A DNA stretch of 8,264 nucleotides from the NCBI GenBank assembly GCA_002303765.1, contig DBCB01000040.1, forward strand, positions 1 through 8,264. Reading direction: 5' to 3'. Origin of the DNA: Planctomycetaceae bacterium UBA969. GTDB taxonomy: Bacteria > Planctomycetota > Planctomycetia > Gemmatales > Gemmataceae. Below the pieces are notes generated by a model. That model had not been told where the DNA came from, ran no database searches, and saw only the letters and a list, made by a program, of their open reading frames with translations. Both the position numbers and the translations under genes were made by a program. This document shows positions 1 through 6,054 of the stretch, piece after piece (position 1 is the stretch's first letter; each line of letters opens with the position of its first letter).

Positions 1-39
1 GGGAGTAGGGGGAAGAAAAAGAAAGAAAACGAAAGTAAT

Positions 40-79
40 CGTAAAAGAAAGAAGCCCATCCAGCGAAGTGGATGAGCTT
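40..79 (-). terminator. Rho-independent terminator of the TIGR03067-like gene
   Basis: Read on the minus strand, AAGCTCATCCA and TGGATGGGCTT (bases 69-79 and 52-62) pair over 11 positions with one G-U pair around the loop CTTCGC. A T-rich tract follows (CTTTCTTTTAC). It lies 56 bases past the stop of the gene at 136-1059, the right place for its terminator. The T tract is interrupted by C, so strength is uncertain. Bases 1-51 are strongly purine-biased on the plus strand and hold no gene that I can see. Confidence 0.65.
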
Positions 80-135
80 TAGGTCAAAAATACAGTCAGT
101 TGAGAATGTAAAGCGTTGTTGTAGAGGTAATGCGT

Positions 136-1059
136 TTATGGAGAAATTTTCCAATCGCGGTGGATTCTACCCTTTTGATCGATGAGTGCAATTTCTGTCG
201 TGGTATACCATGAAACTCTGTAGGAAAAGACTTGATTGCGAATATGGTCATCGGTGCTTGAAGTGATGTAGGCGATGATGACGCCATCTTTAAGTTTCCA
301 GGTACCGCTGCATCGTTCTTCGCCTTTAAAGAGTTTGGGGAAGAACTTTTTGGAAGTCCAGGTAGAGCTGAAAGTATTATCGGAATTCATGGTAAAGGTT
401 TCGATGCGTTCTTCATCTTGATGGCCCCAGGTGCCTACGAGGATTTTGCGAATTTGTTCATCGGAAGTTGGGACACTTAAAGGAGGAGAAAGTGGCGCAG
501 CAGGCGCGGGGGTGATTACTGGTGGGGGAACTGCTACGGGGGGCTTAGCGTTACTGGTGGTTACAACGGGTGGGACGACAGGTGGAGCAACTGGTGTAAC
601 TACCGGGGTGTTGCCAGTGAGTTTGCGCATACTAAAGAGCATGGATTTCGAAACTGATGTAGAGGCGAAGATGGTAGGTCGTTCGTTGGAATCGTGGGCG
701 CAAAGGCAGAGCAATAAATTGTTGGAGTCGAGCATGTAAATGCCTTTGCTTCCCATTTTATCGGTTGAGGTAAGGTCGATGGTTTTGGGGTTCTGATCAG
801 GATTTAAAACAAAAGCAAGTTCGCGTTTTTTGTTGTTCACTGGGTTGGTGAAGCGCATGAGGTTTCCTTCGATGACAAGAACGCCATCGCGAATCATGGT
901 TTCGCGTACGTTTTTAAGGGAGACAACTTCGCCATTTTCGATGAGGGAATTTACTTCCCAGGCGCCTTGTAACCTAGCAACTTCAGGATTATCCTGTGCA
1001 TTAAGAAGCGAGGTAGGGACAAGAAAAAGAAAAGCAATTGCGAACAATTTCCACTGCAT
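136..1059 (-). CDS. Secreted planctomycete protein, TIGR03067-like domain plus second lipocalin-like domain
   Basis: A 307-residue protein of unknown function, probably exported. The chosen start (ATG at 1059) has GGAG seven bases upstream and begins a classical signal peptide: MQWK, a hydrophobic core to about residue 19, then likely cleavage after NAQ (residue 22). Residues 29-147 resemble the TIGR03067 family common in Planctomycetota: an opening LQGAWEVNSLIENGEVV and a closing NERPTIFAS motif followed by a short hydrophobic strand. Residues 151-199 are a Pro/Val/Ala-rich linker. Residues 201-307 form a second beta-rich module starting IRKILVGTWG and containing CSGTWKLKDG, which looks like another lipocalin-like fold. 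An in-frame extension to 1125 exists but would bury the signal peptide and lacks a ribosome site. It is flanked by terminators on both sides, so it is likely a single-gene unit. Family placement of the first domain is recognised from motifs; the second is inference; the role is unknown. Confidence 0.85.
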   Translation of the reverse strand: MQWKLFAIAFLFLVPTSLLNAQDNPEVARLQGAWEVNSLIENGEVVSLKNVRETMIRDGVLVIEGNLMRFTNPVNNKKRELAFVLNPDQNPKTIDLTSTDKMGSKGIYMLDSNNLLLCLCAHDSNERPTIFASTSVSKSMLFSMRKLTGNTPVVTPVAPPVVPPVVTTSNAKPPVAVPPPVITPAPAAPLSPPLSVPTSDEQIRKILVGTWGHQDEERIETFTMNSDNTFSSTWTSKKFFPKLFKGEERCSGTWKLKDGVIIAYITSSTDDHIRNQVFSYRVSWYTTTEIALIDQKGRIHRDWKISP

Positions 1060-1095
1060 GAGTAATCTCCGATTGGGAACAGAACTAATAAAGAG

Positions 1096-1125
1096 ATTCT
1101 GACTTAAATTGGCAAAAAAGGTCAA
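1096..1125 (-). promoter_or_regulatory. Candidate sigma-70-type promoter of the TIGR03067-like gene
   Basis: On the minus strand TTGACC (1125-1120) is followed after 18 bases by CAGAAT (1101-1096), 36 bases ahead of the ATG at 1059. It sits between the terminator at 1136-1165 and the gene, where a promoter is needed. Matches to the consensus are five of six and four of six. Predicted by eye only. Confidence 0.4.
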
Positions 1126-1135
1126 GAGAAGTGTA

Positions 1136-1165
1136 ATAAAAAAAGCCAGAGGGTTAGTCTGGCTT
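1136..1165 (-). terminator. Rho-independent terminator of the 108-residue gene
   Basis: AAGCCAGA (1143-1150) and TCTGGCTT (1158-1165) are perfect inverted repeats around a seven-base loop. On the minus strand the stem runs straight into an uninterrupted run of T (plus-strand A run 1138-1144). It lies 24 bases past the stop of the gene at 1189-1515 and separates it from the next minus-strand gene. Confidence 0.9.
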
Positions 1166-1188
1166 CAAAGGGATTGCGGTAAAAGTAA

Positions 1189-1515
1189 TCAAGCTTTGGA
1201 TGCGCTAAAGTAAATATCCCAAGCACATTTCTCGCTGGCAGGCACATTAACCCTTTTGGCGTACCATTTGGTTTCGCCATCGCTTTCTAGAATCCCATCA
1301 GCGATTTCTTTCATATTGGTCATGATTCTGGGTTTCTCGCCTTTAGCGCCAATCGCAAGGCCCCAGTCTTTGCCTTTGATTTTTGGAGGGTAAAGATAAA
1401 CGCATTGTGTGCTAGAAATGTTGCCCGCAAGTACCTTCGCCTTGCTCGAACGCTTGGTAACCCTAGCCACCGGGATTTTTAATTCAACCATCTTTGGGTT
1501 TTCGTTGTTAATCAT
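1189..1515 (-). CDS. Hypothetical protein, 108 residues, basic and cytoplasmic
   Basis: I do not recognise this protein. The ATG at 1515 is preferred over an upstream in-frame start because AGGAG lies seven bases ahead of it. The product has no signal peptide or membrane segment. It is basic in its first half (VTKRSSKAK, residues 19-27; PPKIKGKD, 43-50) and has two cysteines (C38, C97). The second half is mixed (MKEIADGILESDGETKWYAKR, about 68-88) and suggests a small globular alpha/beta fold. It is followed closely by a strong terminator, so it is transcribed alone. Its leader contains a perfect 6-bp hairpin at 1553-1569. It faces the divergent acetyltransferase gene across a 230-base gap, but nothing links their functions. 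Coding status rests on the ribosome site, the terminator and protein-like composition. Confidence 0.75.
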   Translation of the reverse strand: MINNENPKMVELKIPVARVTKRSSKAKVLAGNISSTQCVYLYPPKIKGKDWGLAIGAKGEKPRIMTNMKEIADGILESDGETKWYAKRVNVPASEKCAWDIYFSASKA

Positions 1516-1745
1516 TTTATTTCTCCTAATATTTTGTGAACTTAATAAACGAGGAAGATTCATTCTTCCCAGCCTTCCTATATGTCCCAAATCACGGTTA
1601 ATTCGTTTTTGAGTCCGTATTTAGTTATCTAAATCATTATTCGCAGAGCAGGGCATAATATTTCGCTAATTGTTAATAATTTTTCTCAGCCCATTTCAAG
1701 GCCAGCATTTATAATCGTTATAGTCATTTATTAAAAGGCCATTTG
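1516..1745. promoter_or_regulatory. Divergent intergenic region with candidate -10 box and inverted repeats
   Basis: This 230-base gap must carry the promoters of the two divergent genes. On the plus strand TATAAT occurs at 1710-1715, 31 bases ahead of the acetyltransferase ATG, but no good -35 box lies at the proper distance. ATTTAG/CTAAAT at 1619-1634 is a perfect 6-bp inverted repeat with a four-base centre and could be a small operator. GGAAGA/TCTTCC at 1553-1569 is a perfect 6-bp hairpin in the likely leader of the minus-strand gene. All are visual calls without functional evidence. Confidence 0.35.
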
Positions 1746-2216
1746 ATGCAAAACTACACTTTACGTGTTGCAAACAACCAAGACATTTCCGCAATCAAGG
1801 AATTGGTCTTTAAAGTATTATTAGAGTTCGGATTACACCCTGATCCATCTTCGACGGATGCAGACCTTAACGATATCGATGCAAATTATTTGAACCATGG
1901 TGGGATGTTTTATGTGATTGAAAATGCGGATGGGCAAATCGTAGGAACAGGTGGAATTGCCTTAAGTTCAACCAAGGTTTGCGAGCTTCGGAAAATGTAT
2001 CTTGTACCATCCGAAAGGGGAGCGGGGCTTGGAAAAAAAATGCTCCATCTATTACTTGCAGAGGCTAAGACATTGGGATTCCAACAAGTCACGTTGGAAA
2101 CAGCATCCGTTCTTAAAAATGCAATCATTCTTTATAAAGCTGCGGGGTTTCTTCCCTATCAACCTGATCACCTTTCACCACGCTGCGATCAGGCGTACAA
2201 ACTCGATCTAAACTAA
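1746..2216 (+). CDS. GNAT family N-acetyltransferase
   Basis: A 156-residue cytoplasmic acetyltransferase that should transfer an acetyl group from acetyl-CoA to an amine; the substrate is unknown. The length is typical of a single-domain GNAT enzyme. The acetyl-CoA pyrophosphate loop (motif A) is R91-G-A-G-L-G96, fitting R/Q-x-x-G-x-G/A, and is preceded by the beta4 strand CELRKMYLVP (79-88). The C-terminal part, LETASVLKNAIILYKAAGF (117-135), is the usual motif B with the N-A-x-x-L-Y helix and the GF turn. The ATG at 1746 directly follows an in-frame TTG at 1743; ATG is preferred, with a modest AAAGG about seven bases upstream. No terminator follows; instead the last ten codons and stop are repeated at 2241-2283. 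No neighbour suggests the substrate. Confidence 0.93.
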   Translation: MQNYTLRVANNQDISAIKELVFKVLLEFGLHPDPSSTDADLNDIDANYLNHGGMFYVIENADGQIVGTGGIALSSTKVCELRKMYLVPSERGAGLGKKMLHLLLAEAKTLGFQQVTLETASVLKNAIILYKAAGFLPYQPDHLSPRCDQAYKLDLN

Positions 2217-2226
2217 TTTTCAAAGA
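2184..2226 (+). repeat. Direct repeat, copy A (3' end of the acetyltransferase gene)
   Basis: This 43-base unit matches bases 2241-2283 at 41 of 43 positions with a period of 57. Copy A covers the last ten codons (CDQAYKLDLN), the stop codon and ten bases beyond. The two differences are the third bases of the Gln codon (CAG/CAA) and the final Asn codon (AAC/AAT), so both are silent. Confidence 0.95.
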
Positions 2227-2240
2227 GAATCATATGTAGT

Positions 2241-2283
2241 TGCGATCAAGCGTACAAACTCGATCTAAATTAATTTTCAAAGA
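2241..2283 (+). repeat. Direct repeat, copy B (orphan copy of the gene tail)
   Basis: This is the second copy of the 43-base unit, outside any gene. It would encode CDQAYKLDLN and a stop, in the same frame as copy A because the period of 57 is a multiple of three. It has no start or body of its own, so it is a scar of duplication or recombination rather than a gene. The rest of the gap up to the hydrolase start at 2377 shows no clear promoter. Confidence 0.95.
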
Positions 2284-2376
2284 ATTAAAAACATTTGATT
2301 GACCCGCCCCTCTAGGCGTGGAGAATGCTTTCAGCCCAATTATTGCGTTCCCTCCCCTTTGGATTGGAGAAATTTC

Positions 2377-3327
2377 ATGCTACGAAGATTGTTATTTACG
2401 GCTCTGGTGTTTGGTGCAGCCTGCCTTCAAACGTCTGCCCAGGAAAAAAAAACTGAGGTAAAGAAAGAGGAAAAGAAACAAACCGCTCCTGCTCTTGCCC
2501 CCACCAAGGCCAATGTGCCTTATGGAACACACGAGCGCCAAGTGCTTGATTTCTATCAGGCGAAATCTGAAAAACCCACCCCGGTTGTTTTTTATATTCA
2601 TGGCGGCGGCTGGCAGGGTGGCGATAAAAAAGGTTTTGCCGCAAAGCCCTTCCTTGATGCGGGAATATCTGTTGTTGCAATCAACTACCGGTATGTGAAG
2701 CAAGCTGTTGAACTTAAAGTTGAACCGCCTGTAAAGGCTCCGTTGGAAGATGCAGCCCGGGCATTACAGTTCGTGCGCTCAAAAGCCTCTGAATGGAATC
2801 TAGACAAGAAACGCATTGGCGCAACTGGTGGTTCTGCAGGTGGTTGTTCTTCTCTTTGGCTTGCCTTCCACGAAGACATGGCACAACCTGATAGCGCAGA
2901 TCCGATTGCGCGCGAATCGACCCGCCTATATTGTGCAGCAGTTAATGGCGCCCAGACTTCACTTGACCCTAAGGAACTTAAAGAGTGGATGCCTAACTAT
3001 GGTTATGGCGCACACGCTTTTGGTATGCCTAGCCTTGCTGTAGTGATGGAGAACCGCGAAAAAATCATGAAGTGGATTAACGAATATTCCCCTTATGCAT
3101 TGGTGAGCAAGAATGATCCACCAATCGGTCTGTACTTTAATAAACAAGACACCCCTCCAGTGGTTGGTACCAATCAGAAAGATCCTACACACTCTGCAGT
3201 TCTGGGAGTGAAGCTTGCAGAAAAACTGAAAGCTGAAGGTGTGGAAGTGGTTTTGGTACATCAGGACATGCCAAACACAAAGCTGCCTACAAGTGCTGCT
3301 TTCTTGATTGAATACTTGAAGAAGTAG
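2377..3327 (+). CDS. Secreted alpha/beta hydrolase (BD-FAE/esterase-lipase type)
   Basis: A 316-residue serine hydrolase, probably an exported carboxylesterase; the substrate is unknown. The start (ATG at 2377) has GGAGA six bases upstream and opens a signal peptide (MLRRLLFTALVFGAACLQTSAQ, likely cut after residue 22). An upstream in-frame TTG at 2299 would bury it. A charged Lys/Glu linker follows (23-35). The oxyanion motif HGGGW is at 75-79 and the nucleophile elbow GGSAGG at 151-156, so Ser153 is the expected nucleophile. D258 (FNKQD) and H272 (DPTHS) are the best candidates for the remaining triad residues. The order fits the esterase family with the HGGG motif, including BD-FAE and planctomycete acyl hydrolases. 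The final helix (TSAAFLIEYLKK) is where such folds usually end, so it seems complete. A strong terminator follows 31 bases after the stop, so it ends its transcription unit. Confidence 0.92.
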   Translation: MLRRLLFTALVFGAACLQTSAQEKKTEVKKEEKKQTAPALAPTKANVPYGTHERQVLDFYQAKSEKPTPVVFYIHGGGWQGGDKKGFAAKPFLDAGISVVAINYRYVKQAVELKVEPPVKAPLEDAARALQFVRSKASEWNLDKKRIGATGGSAGGCSSLWLAFHEDMAQPDSADPIARESTRLYCAAVNGAQTSLDPKELKEWMPNYGYGAHAFGMPSLAVVMENREKIMKWINEYSPYALVSKNDPPIGLYFNKQDTPPVVGTNQKDPTHSAVLGVKLAEKLKAEGVEVVLVHQDMPNTKLPTSAAFLIEYLKK

Positions 3328-3358
3328 AAATCAGCTTGGCAATAGTGATATAAACAGG

Positions 3359-3401
3359 CGCCTGATCATTTTAAATAGAAGTGATCAGGTGTTTTGTTTT
3401 T
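3359..3401 (+). terminator. Rho-independent terminator of the alpha/beta hydrolase gene
   Basis: CGCCTGATCAT (3359-3369) pairs with GTGATCAGGTG (3381-3391) over 11 positions including two G-T wobbles. TTTTGTTTTT follows directly on the plus strand. Its right edge touches the last codon of the barrel remnant on the minus strand, so it may once have served both converging genes. Confidence 0.9.
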
Positions 3402-3525
3402 AGAACTTGAAACTGAGGTAAGCGTAACCATATTGGAAAACTCGCCCAAAAACTTTCGGCTTTGTAGCCTGAGCCCTAAGTGAATTGATTTTTACTAACA
3501 GAGGTAGCAATAGAATGACCTCTTT
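3400..3525 (-). pseudogene. Decayed C-terminal fragment of a FadL/OmpP1-like barrel gene
   Basis: Translated on the minus strand this stretch gives SIATSVSKNQFT, a stop (TAG at 3478-3476), GSGYKAESFWASF, then after a frame change QYGYAYLSFKF and TAA. The intact barrel protein at 4550-5812 has PIAASVGQSQFTYGLRYKGERFWAGF (residues 351-376) and ends GAGFKF, so the two are homologous. At DNA level 3424-3513 aligns to 4671-4761 with about 80% identity and one single-base gap by eye. Bases 3401-3413 equal 4551-4563 exactly. About 107 bases present near the end of the intact gene have no counterpart here. The in-frame stop, the frame change and the missing body show it is dead. The outer boundary near 3525 is approximate, since similarity fades there. 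Confidence 0.85.
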
Positions 3526-3616
3526 ATCTTCCCGGCATAGTGTTGCTTCGGTGTGCTGTCCATGTTAGCCTTATTTGTTCTGAGATACTTTTAATGTACT
3601 TCCTAGGAGACGAGAT

Positions 3617-4357
3617 ATGAATCGATGGCTGTTCGCAAAGGCGTTTGTAACTGGATTGTTGGTTTTGCTCTTCATTAATAATGATACAGCCTCGGCCGCC
3701 GACAAAGATAAGGCTCCGGTCGTGCCCCCAGCTAAGGGGAAGTCCGAAACGATTAAGCTTTTCAATGGTAAGGACCTGTCAGGGTGGGAAGGCTTTGAAG
3801 ACCACTGGTCAGTTAAAGATGGCGTTATCGTCGCCAAGAATACCAAGCCCATCAAATTCAGCACCTACTTGCTGACCAAGGAAAAGTACACCGATTTCCG
3901 CCTAGTGTTTTCCGCGAAGCTGGTAGAATCGGAGATGCATTCGGGAGTTTCTTTCTGGGGCGAAATCCGACCAAGCGTAAGCAAGGAACCTGAGAAGGAC
4001 CGTACTAAGTACACCTACGCCGGCCATTTGGTAATGTTCCCTTCGGGTTGGGGCATGTATGATCTGTTCGGCCGCAATGGCTTGAAGGTAGACGGCGCTC
4101 CAGCCAAAAAAGTTGGCAAGCAGCACGACTGGAACGATATGGAGATTTTGGCTCAGGGCAATCGTGTCCGATTTGCAGTCAACGGTACCGCCGTTGTCGA
4201 TTGGTTCGACCCCGAACCTAAGCGCATAATGGCTGGCCCGATTGGTCTGCAACTCCACTCGAACACTGTACCACAGGAATTGCACTTTAAGGGACTTGAG
4301 TTGACAACATTTCCGCAAGAAGATCGGCTGATCAGCGTAAAAGCGGCAGCGAAATAA
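3617..4357 (+). CDS. Secreted DUF1080 (3-keto-disaccharide hydrolase-type) protein
   Basis: A 246-residue exported protein made of one DUF1080 domain, a concanavalin-like beta-sandwich very common in Planctomycetota. Members have been annotated as 3-keto-disaccharide hydrolases, but activity here is inferred only from the family. The ATG at 3617 has AGGAGA six bases upstream. A signal peptide spans residues 1-27 (hydrophobic core 10-20, cleavage likely after TASA), followed by a short Pro/Lys spacer. The domain runs from about 46 to 232: the hallmark LFNGKDLSGWEG (48-59), WSVKDGVIVAK (64-74), the TDFRLVFSAKL strand (92-102), HSGVSFWGE (108-116), and the closing WNDMEILAQGNRVRFAVNG (172-190) and GPIGLQLHS (207-215). 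Length is normal for a single-domain member. It has its own terminator. The body looks richer in G+C than its neighbours (33 of 60 in the row from 4021, against 23 of 60 in the acetyltransferase row from 1801). Confidence 0.93.
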   Translation: MNRWLFAKAFVTGLLVLLFINNDTASAADKDKAPVVPPAKGKSETIKLFNGKDLSGWEGFEDHWSVKDGVIVAKNTKPIKFSTYLLTKEKYTDFRLVFSAKLVESEMHSGVSFWGEIRPSVSKEPEKDRTKYTYAGHLVMFPSGWGMYDLFGRNGLKVDGAPAKKVGKQHDWNDMEILAQGNRVRFAVNGTAVVDWFDPEPKRIMAGPIGLQLHSNTVPQELHFKGLELTTFPQEDRLISVKAAAK

Positions 4358-4379
4358 AGAAAGTTAAGCGACAACTTTG

Positions 4380-4412
4380 GGGGCCATATCTTCGATTGGC
4401 CCCTATTTTTTT
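4380..4412 (+). terminator. Rho-independent terminator of the DUF1080 gene
   Basis: GGGGCCA (4380-4386) and TGGCCCC (4397-4403) form a perfect 7-bp GC-rich stem, extended inside by ATC/GAT around a TTC loop. It is followed by TATTTTTTT. It begins 23 bases after the stop codon. The remaining 137 bases up to the end of the converging barrel gene contain nothing I can identify; the minus-strand gene has only a weak 5-bp hairpin (AGTTT/AAACT near 4536-4548) at its own end. Confidence 0.93.
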
Positions 4413-4549
4413 ACCCCACCTTTGCTTTTTGGTTGCTAAGAAACCCCATTAACCCTGATTCCTGCACACAATAAGAATGTTGCAATACAAGGCTCTTGAG
4501 CAATTCAACAAAACAGAGTGGGCTTTAAAATCCGATAGTTTATTAAACT

Positions 4550-5812
4550 CTAGAACTTGAAACCAGCACCACAGCTTAGGCCTTGCAGCAACTGCCTTAC
4601 GGTGCTGTGCTGATAGTCAGGGCCAAGTTCGCGATGAGTTGAAGAATTGGAGCTCAAATCCGAAGTCAGAGTAATCATATGGGCAAAACCCGCCCAAAAC
4701 CTTTCGCCTTTGTAGCGTAAGCCATAGGTAAATTGGCTTTGACCAACAGAAGCAGCAATAGGCACCATTTCTGATGCATTGACTGGTTGAGTATTGAACA
4801 CATAGCCAATCGCACCATTAATATGCTCTGTAAACTCATACTCGATACCCGTGTTCAACACCCAGAAATCTTGAAAACCAAGATTAAGATTGTTGTTAAT
4901 CAGCCCTTGGAAATTCATGCCGCCTAACACGCTGCTACCATAGTTTAAGTATCCCGCTTCGACAGCAACCTTCATTTTTTCAGAAGCTTTTGCGCTAACC
5001 CCAAAGGAAATACGGCCCGGGGTGGTGAAAGATTCTATGCCAAGGGGCGCGGTGAGGGGATTAACACCCGGAACCACATAAGAAGTCTCGCCGAAGTTCA
5101 TATTGCCATAATAAGTGGAGGAAGCATAACTAGCGCCTAGGCGAAAAATTTCAGTGATTTGATAAAGCACACCCAGTTGAAATCCACCACCAACCCCTTG
5201 CGTGGTTGGAACATTCAATACGCCTGGGCCAGAATTCAGATTCATTCCTAGATTTAGAATTTGCAAAGTAGGGCCGCCACCAACAAATAGTTTGTCCGTT
5301 ACTTTGTGACCTAAATTAGCATAAATCGATTGGGTGCTGTAAGTGAAGGAATTAAACATAGGGTTCGTAAAATCCGGGAAATTATACCGGTTGGCAAACT
5401 TGGTGTTATAACCCCCAGTCTCATACGCCAAACCCAAACCAAATTCTTCACTCAACGGAATTACTGTACCTAGGTTGTAGGAGAGTGCATAATTTACATC
5501 AGAATTGCCTGTATCTTTAATATCGGACCACTGATTGTTGATGAAAACTGAATTGATCTTGGAATCGAATTTAGCAAATGCTTGGGTTGCAGCAGATGCG
5601 GGCTGTCTGATGTGGGCTAAACCGGTATCACCGATCGAGGTTTCAGTTCCGCCACGGGCGTCTGCCTGATAACTATGGCCGATTTCAGAGATGCCTGTTA
5701 ATTGCGCACGAGCAGACGAAATATTCCCAAACAGCATAACTCCAATCAAGACGCCGTAGGGCAGCCATGATAATCTTGAGAAGTTAATTAATTTGAGCAT
5801 TACAAAACACAT
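4550..5812 (-). CDS. Outer-membrane beta-barrel protein, FadL/OmpP1/TodX-like
   Basis: A 420-residue exported protein that should form a beta-barrel in the outer membrane. The FadL family carries hydrophobic compounds such as long-chain fatty acids or aromatics inward; the substrate here is unknown. I prefer the ATG at 5812 because AGGG lies eight bases upstream. An internal ATG at 5800 lacks a ribosome site, and the longest frame begins with TTG at 5869. The signal peptide has its hydrophobic core at about 16-29 and likely cleavage after ARAQ (37). The mature part is rich in alternating strands: VNYALSYNLGTVIPLSEEFGLGLAYETGGYN (106-136), IYANLGHKVTDKLFVGGGP (163-181), FRLGASYASSTYYG (223-236), GRISFGVSAKASEKMKVAVEAGYLNYG (266-292), FTYGLRYKGERFWAGFAH (361-378). 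It ends in phenylalanine, the usual barrel-insertion signal. The N-terminal FadL hatch motif is weak, so exact family is less sure than the barrel call. A dead relative lies at 3400-3525. Confidence 0.82.
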   Translation of the reverse strand: MCFVMLKLINFSRLSWLPYGVLIGVMLFGNISSARAQLTGISEIGHSYQADARGGTETSIGDTGLAHIRQPASAATQAFAKFDSKINSVFINNQWSDIKDTGNSDVNYALSYNLGTVIPLSEEFGLGLAYETGGYNTKFANRYNFPDFTNPMFNSFTYSTQSIYANLGHKVTDKLFVGGGPTLQILNLGMNLNSGPGVLNVPTTQGVGGGFQLGVLYQITEIFRLGASYASSTYYGNMNFGETSYVVPGVNPLTAPLGIESFTTPGRISFGVSAKASEKMKVAVEAGYLNYGSSVLGGMNFQGLINNNLNLGFQDFWVLNTGIEYEFTEHINGAIGYVFNTQPVNASEMVPIAASVGQSQFTYGLRYKGERFWAGFAHMITLTSDLSSNSSTHRELGPDYQHSTVRQLLQGLSCGAGFKF

Positions 5813-5839
5813 TTTAAAAACCCTAATAAACGACCTAAC

Positions 5840-5860
5840 CCGATTTAAAATAATAATCGG
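5840..5860 (-). promoter_or_regulatory. Inverted repeat in the leader of the barrel gene
   Basis: CCGATT (5840-5845) and AATCGG (5855-5860) are perfect inverted repeats around a nine-base AT-only centre. They lie 28-48 bases ahead of the ATG at 5812 and upstream of its AGGG ribosome site. This could be an operator or a leader hairpin. No convincing -35/-10 pair was found for either gene in the 242-base divergent gap (5813-6054). Confidence 0.35.
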
Positions 5861-6054
5861 TAATTTCAACCATAGTACTTGATTAATAATTGGGGGTTTA
5901 AATTCTTGCTGCTAAGCTGGAACCAAAATGAATGCAGATTAACATGAGAACATAAGCTTTAGACGATTCTGTGTAACTTGGTGGCACAGTCAATTGCTTA
6001 ACCTGCCTATTTTATCGAGCTGGAATTTCGTCCAGTTATTAATGGAGTGAACTC

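Noticed and set aside
431..739. Plus-strand frame rich in Gly/Thr
   Set aside because: It is the antisense of the proline-rich linker and TIGR03067-like domain of the gene at 136-1059.
1189..2216. The small basic gene and the divergent GNAT gene as a toxin-antitoxin pair
   Set aside because: GNAT toxins are normally in one operon with a DNA-binding antitoxin. Here the genes are divergent, 230 bases apart, each with its own signals, and the small protein shows no DNA-binding fold that I recognise.
2184..2283. Two near-identical repeats as a possible CRISPR start or attachment site
   Set aside because: There are only two copies, the unit is a gene tail with its stop codon, the spacer is 14 bases, and no integrase or cas gene is near.
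2299..2376. Upstream TTG start for the hydrolase
   Set aside because: It would place 26 polar residues before an evident signal peptide, and the ATG at 2377 has a good GGAGA ribosome site.
4413..4549. Possible small RNA or terminator in the gap between the converging genes
   Set aside because: Beyond the DUF1080 terminator only a weak 5-bp AT-rich hairpin is visible, with no T run or promoter.
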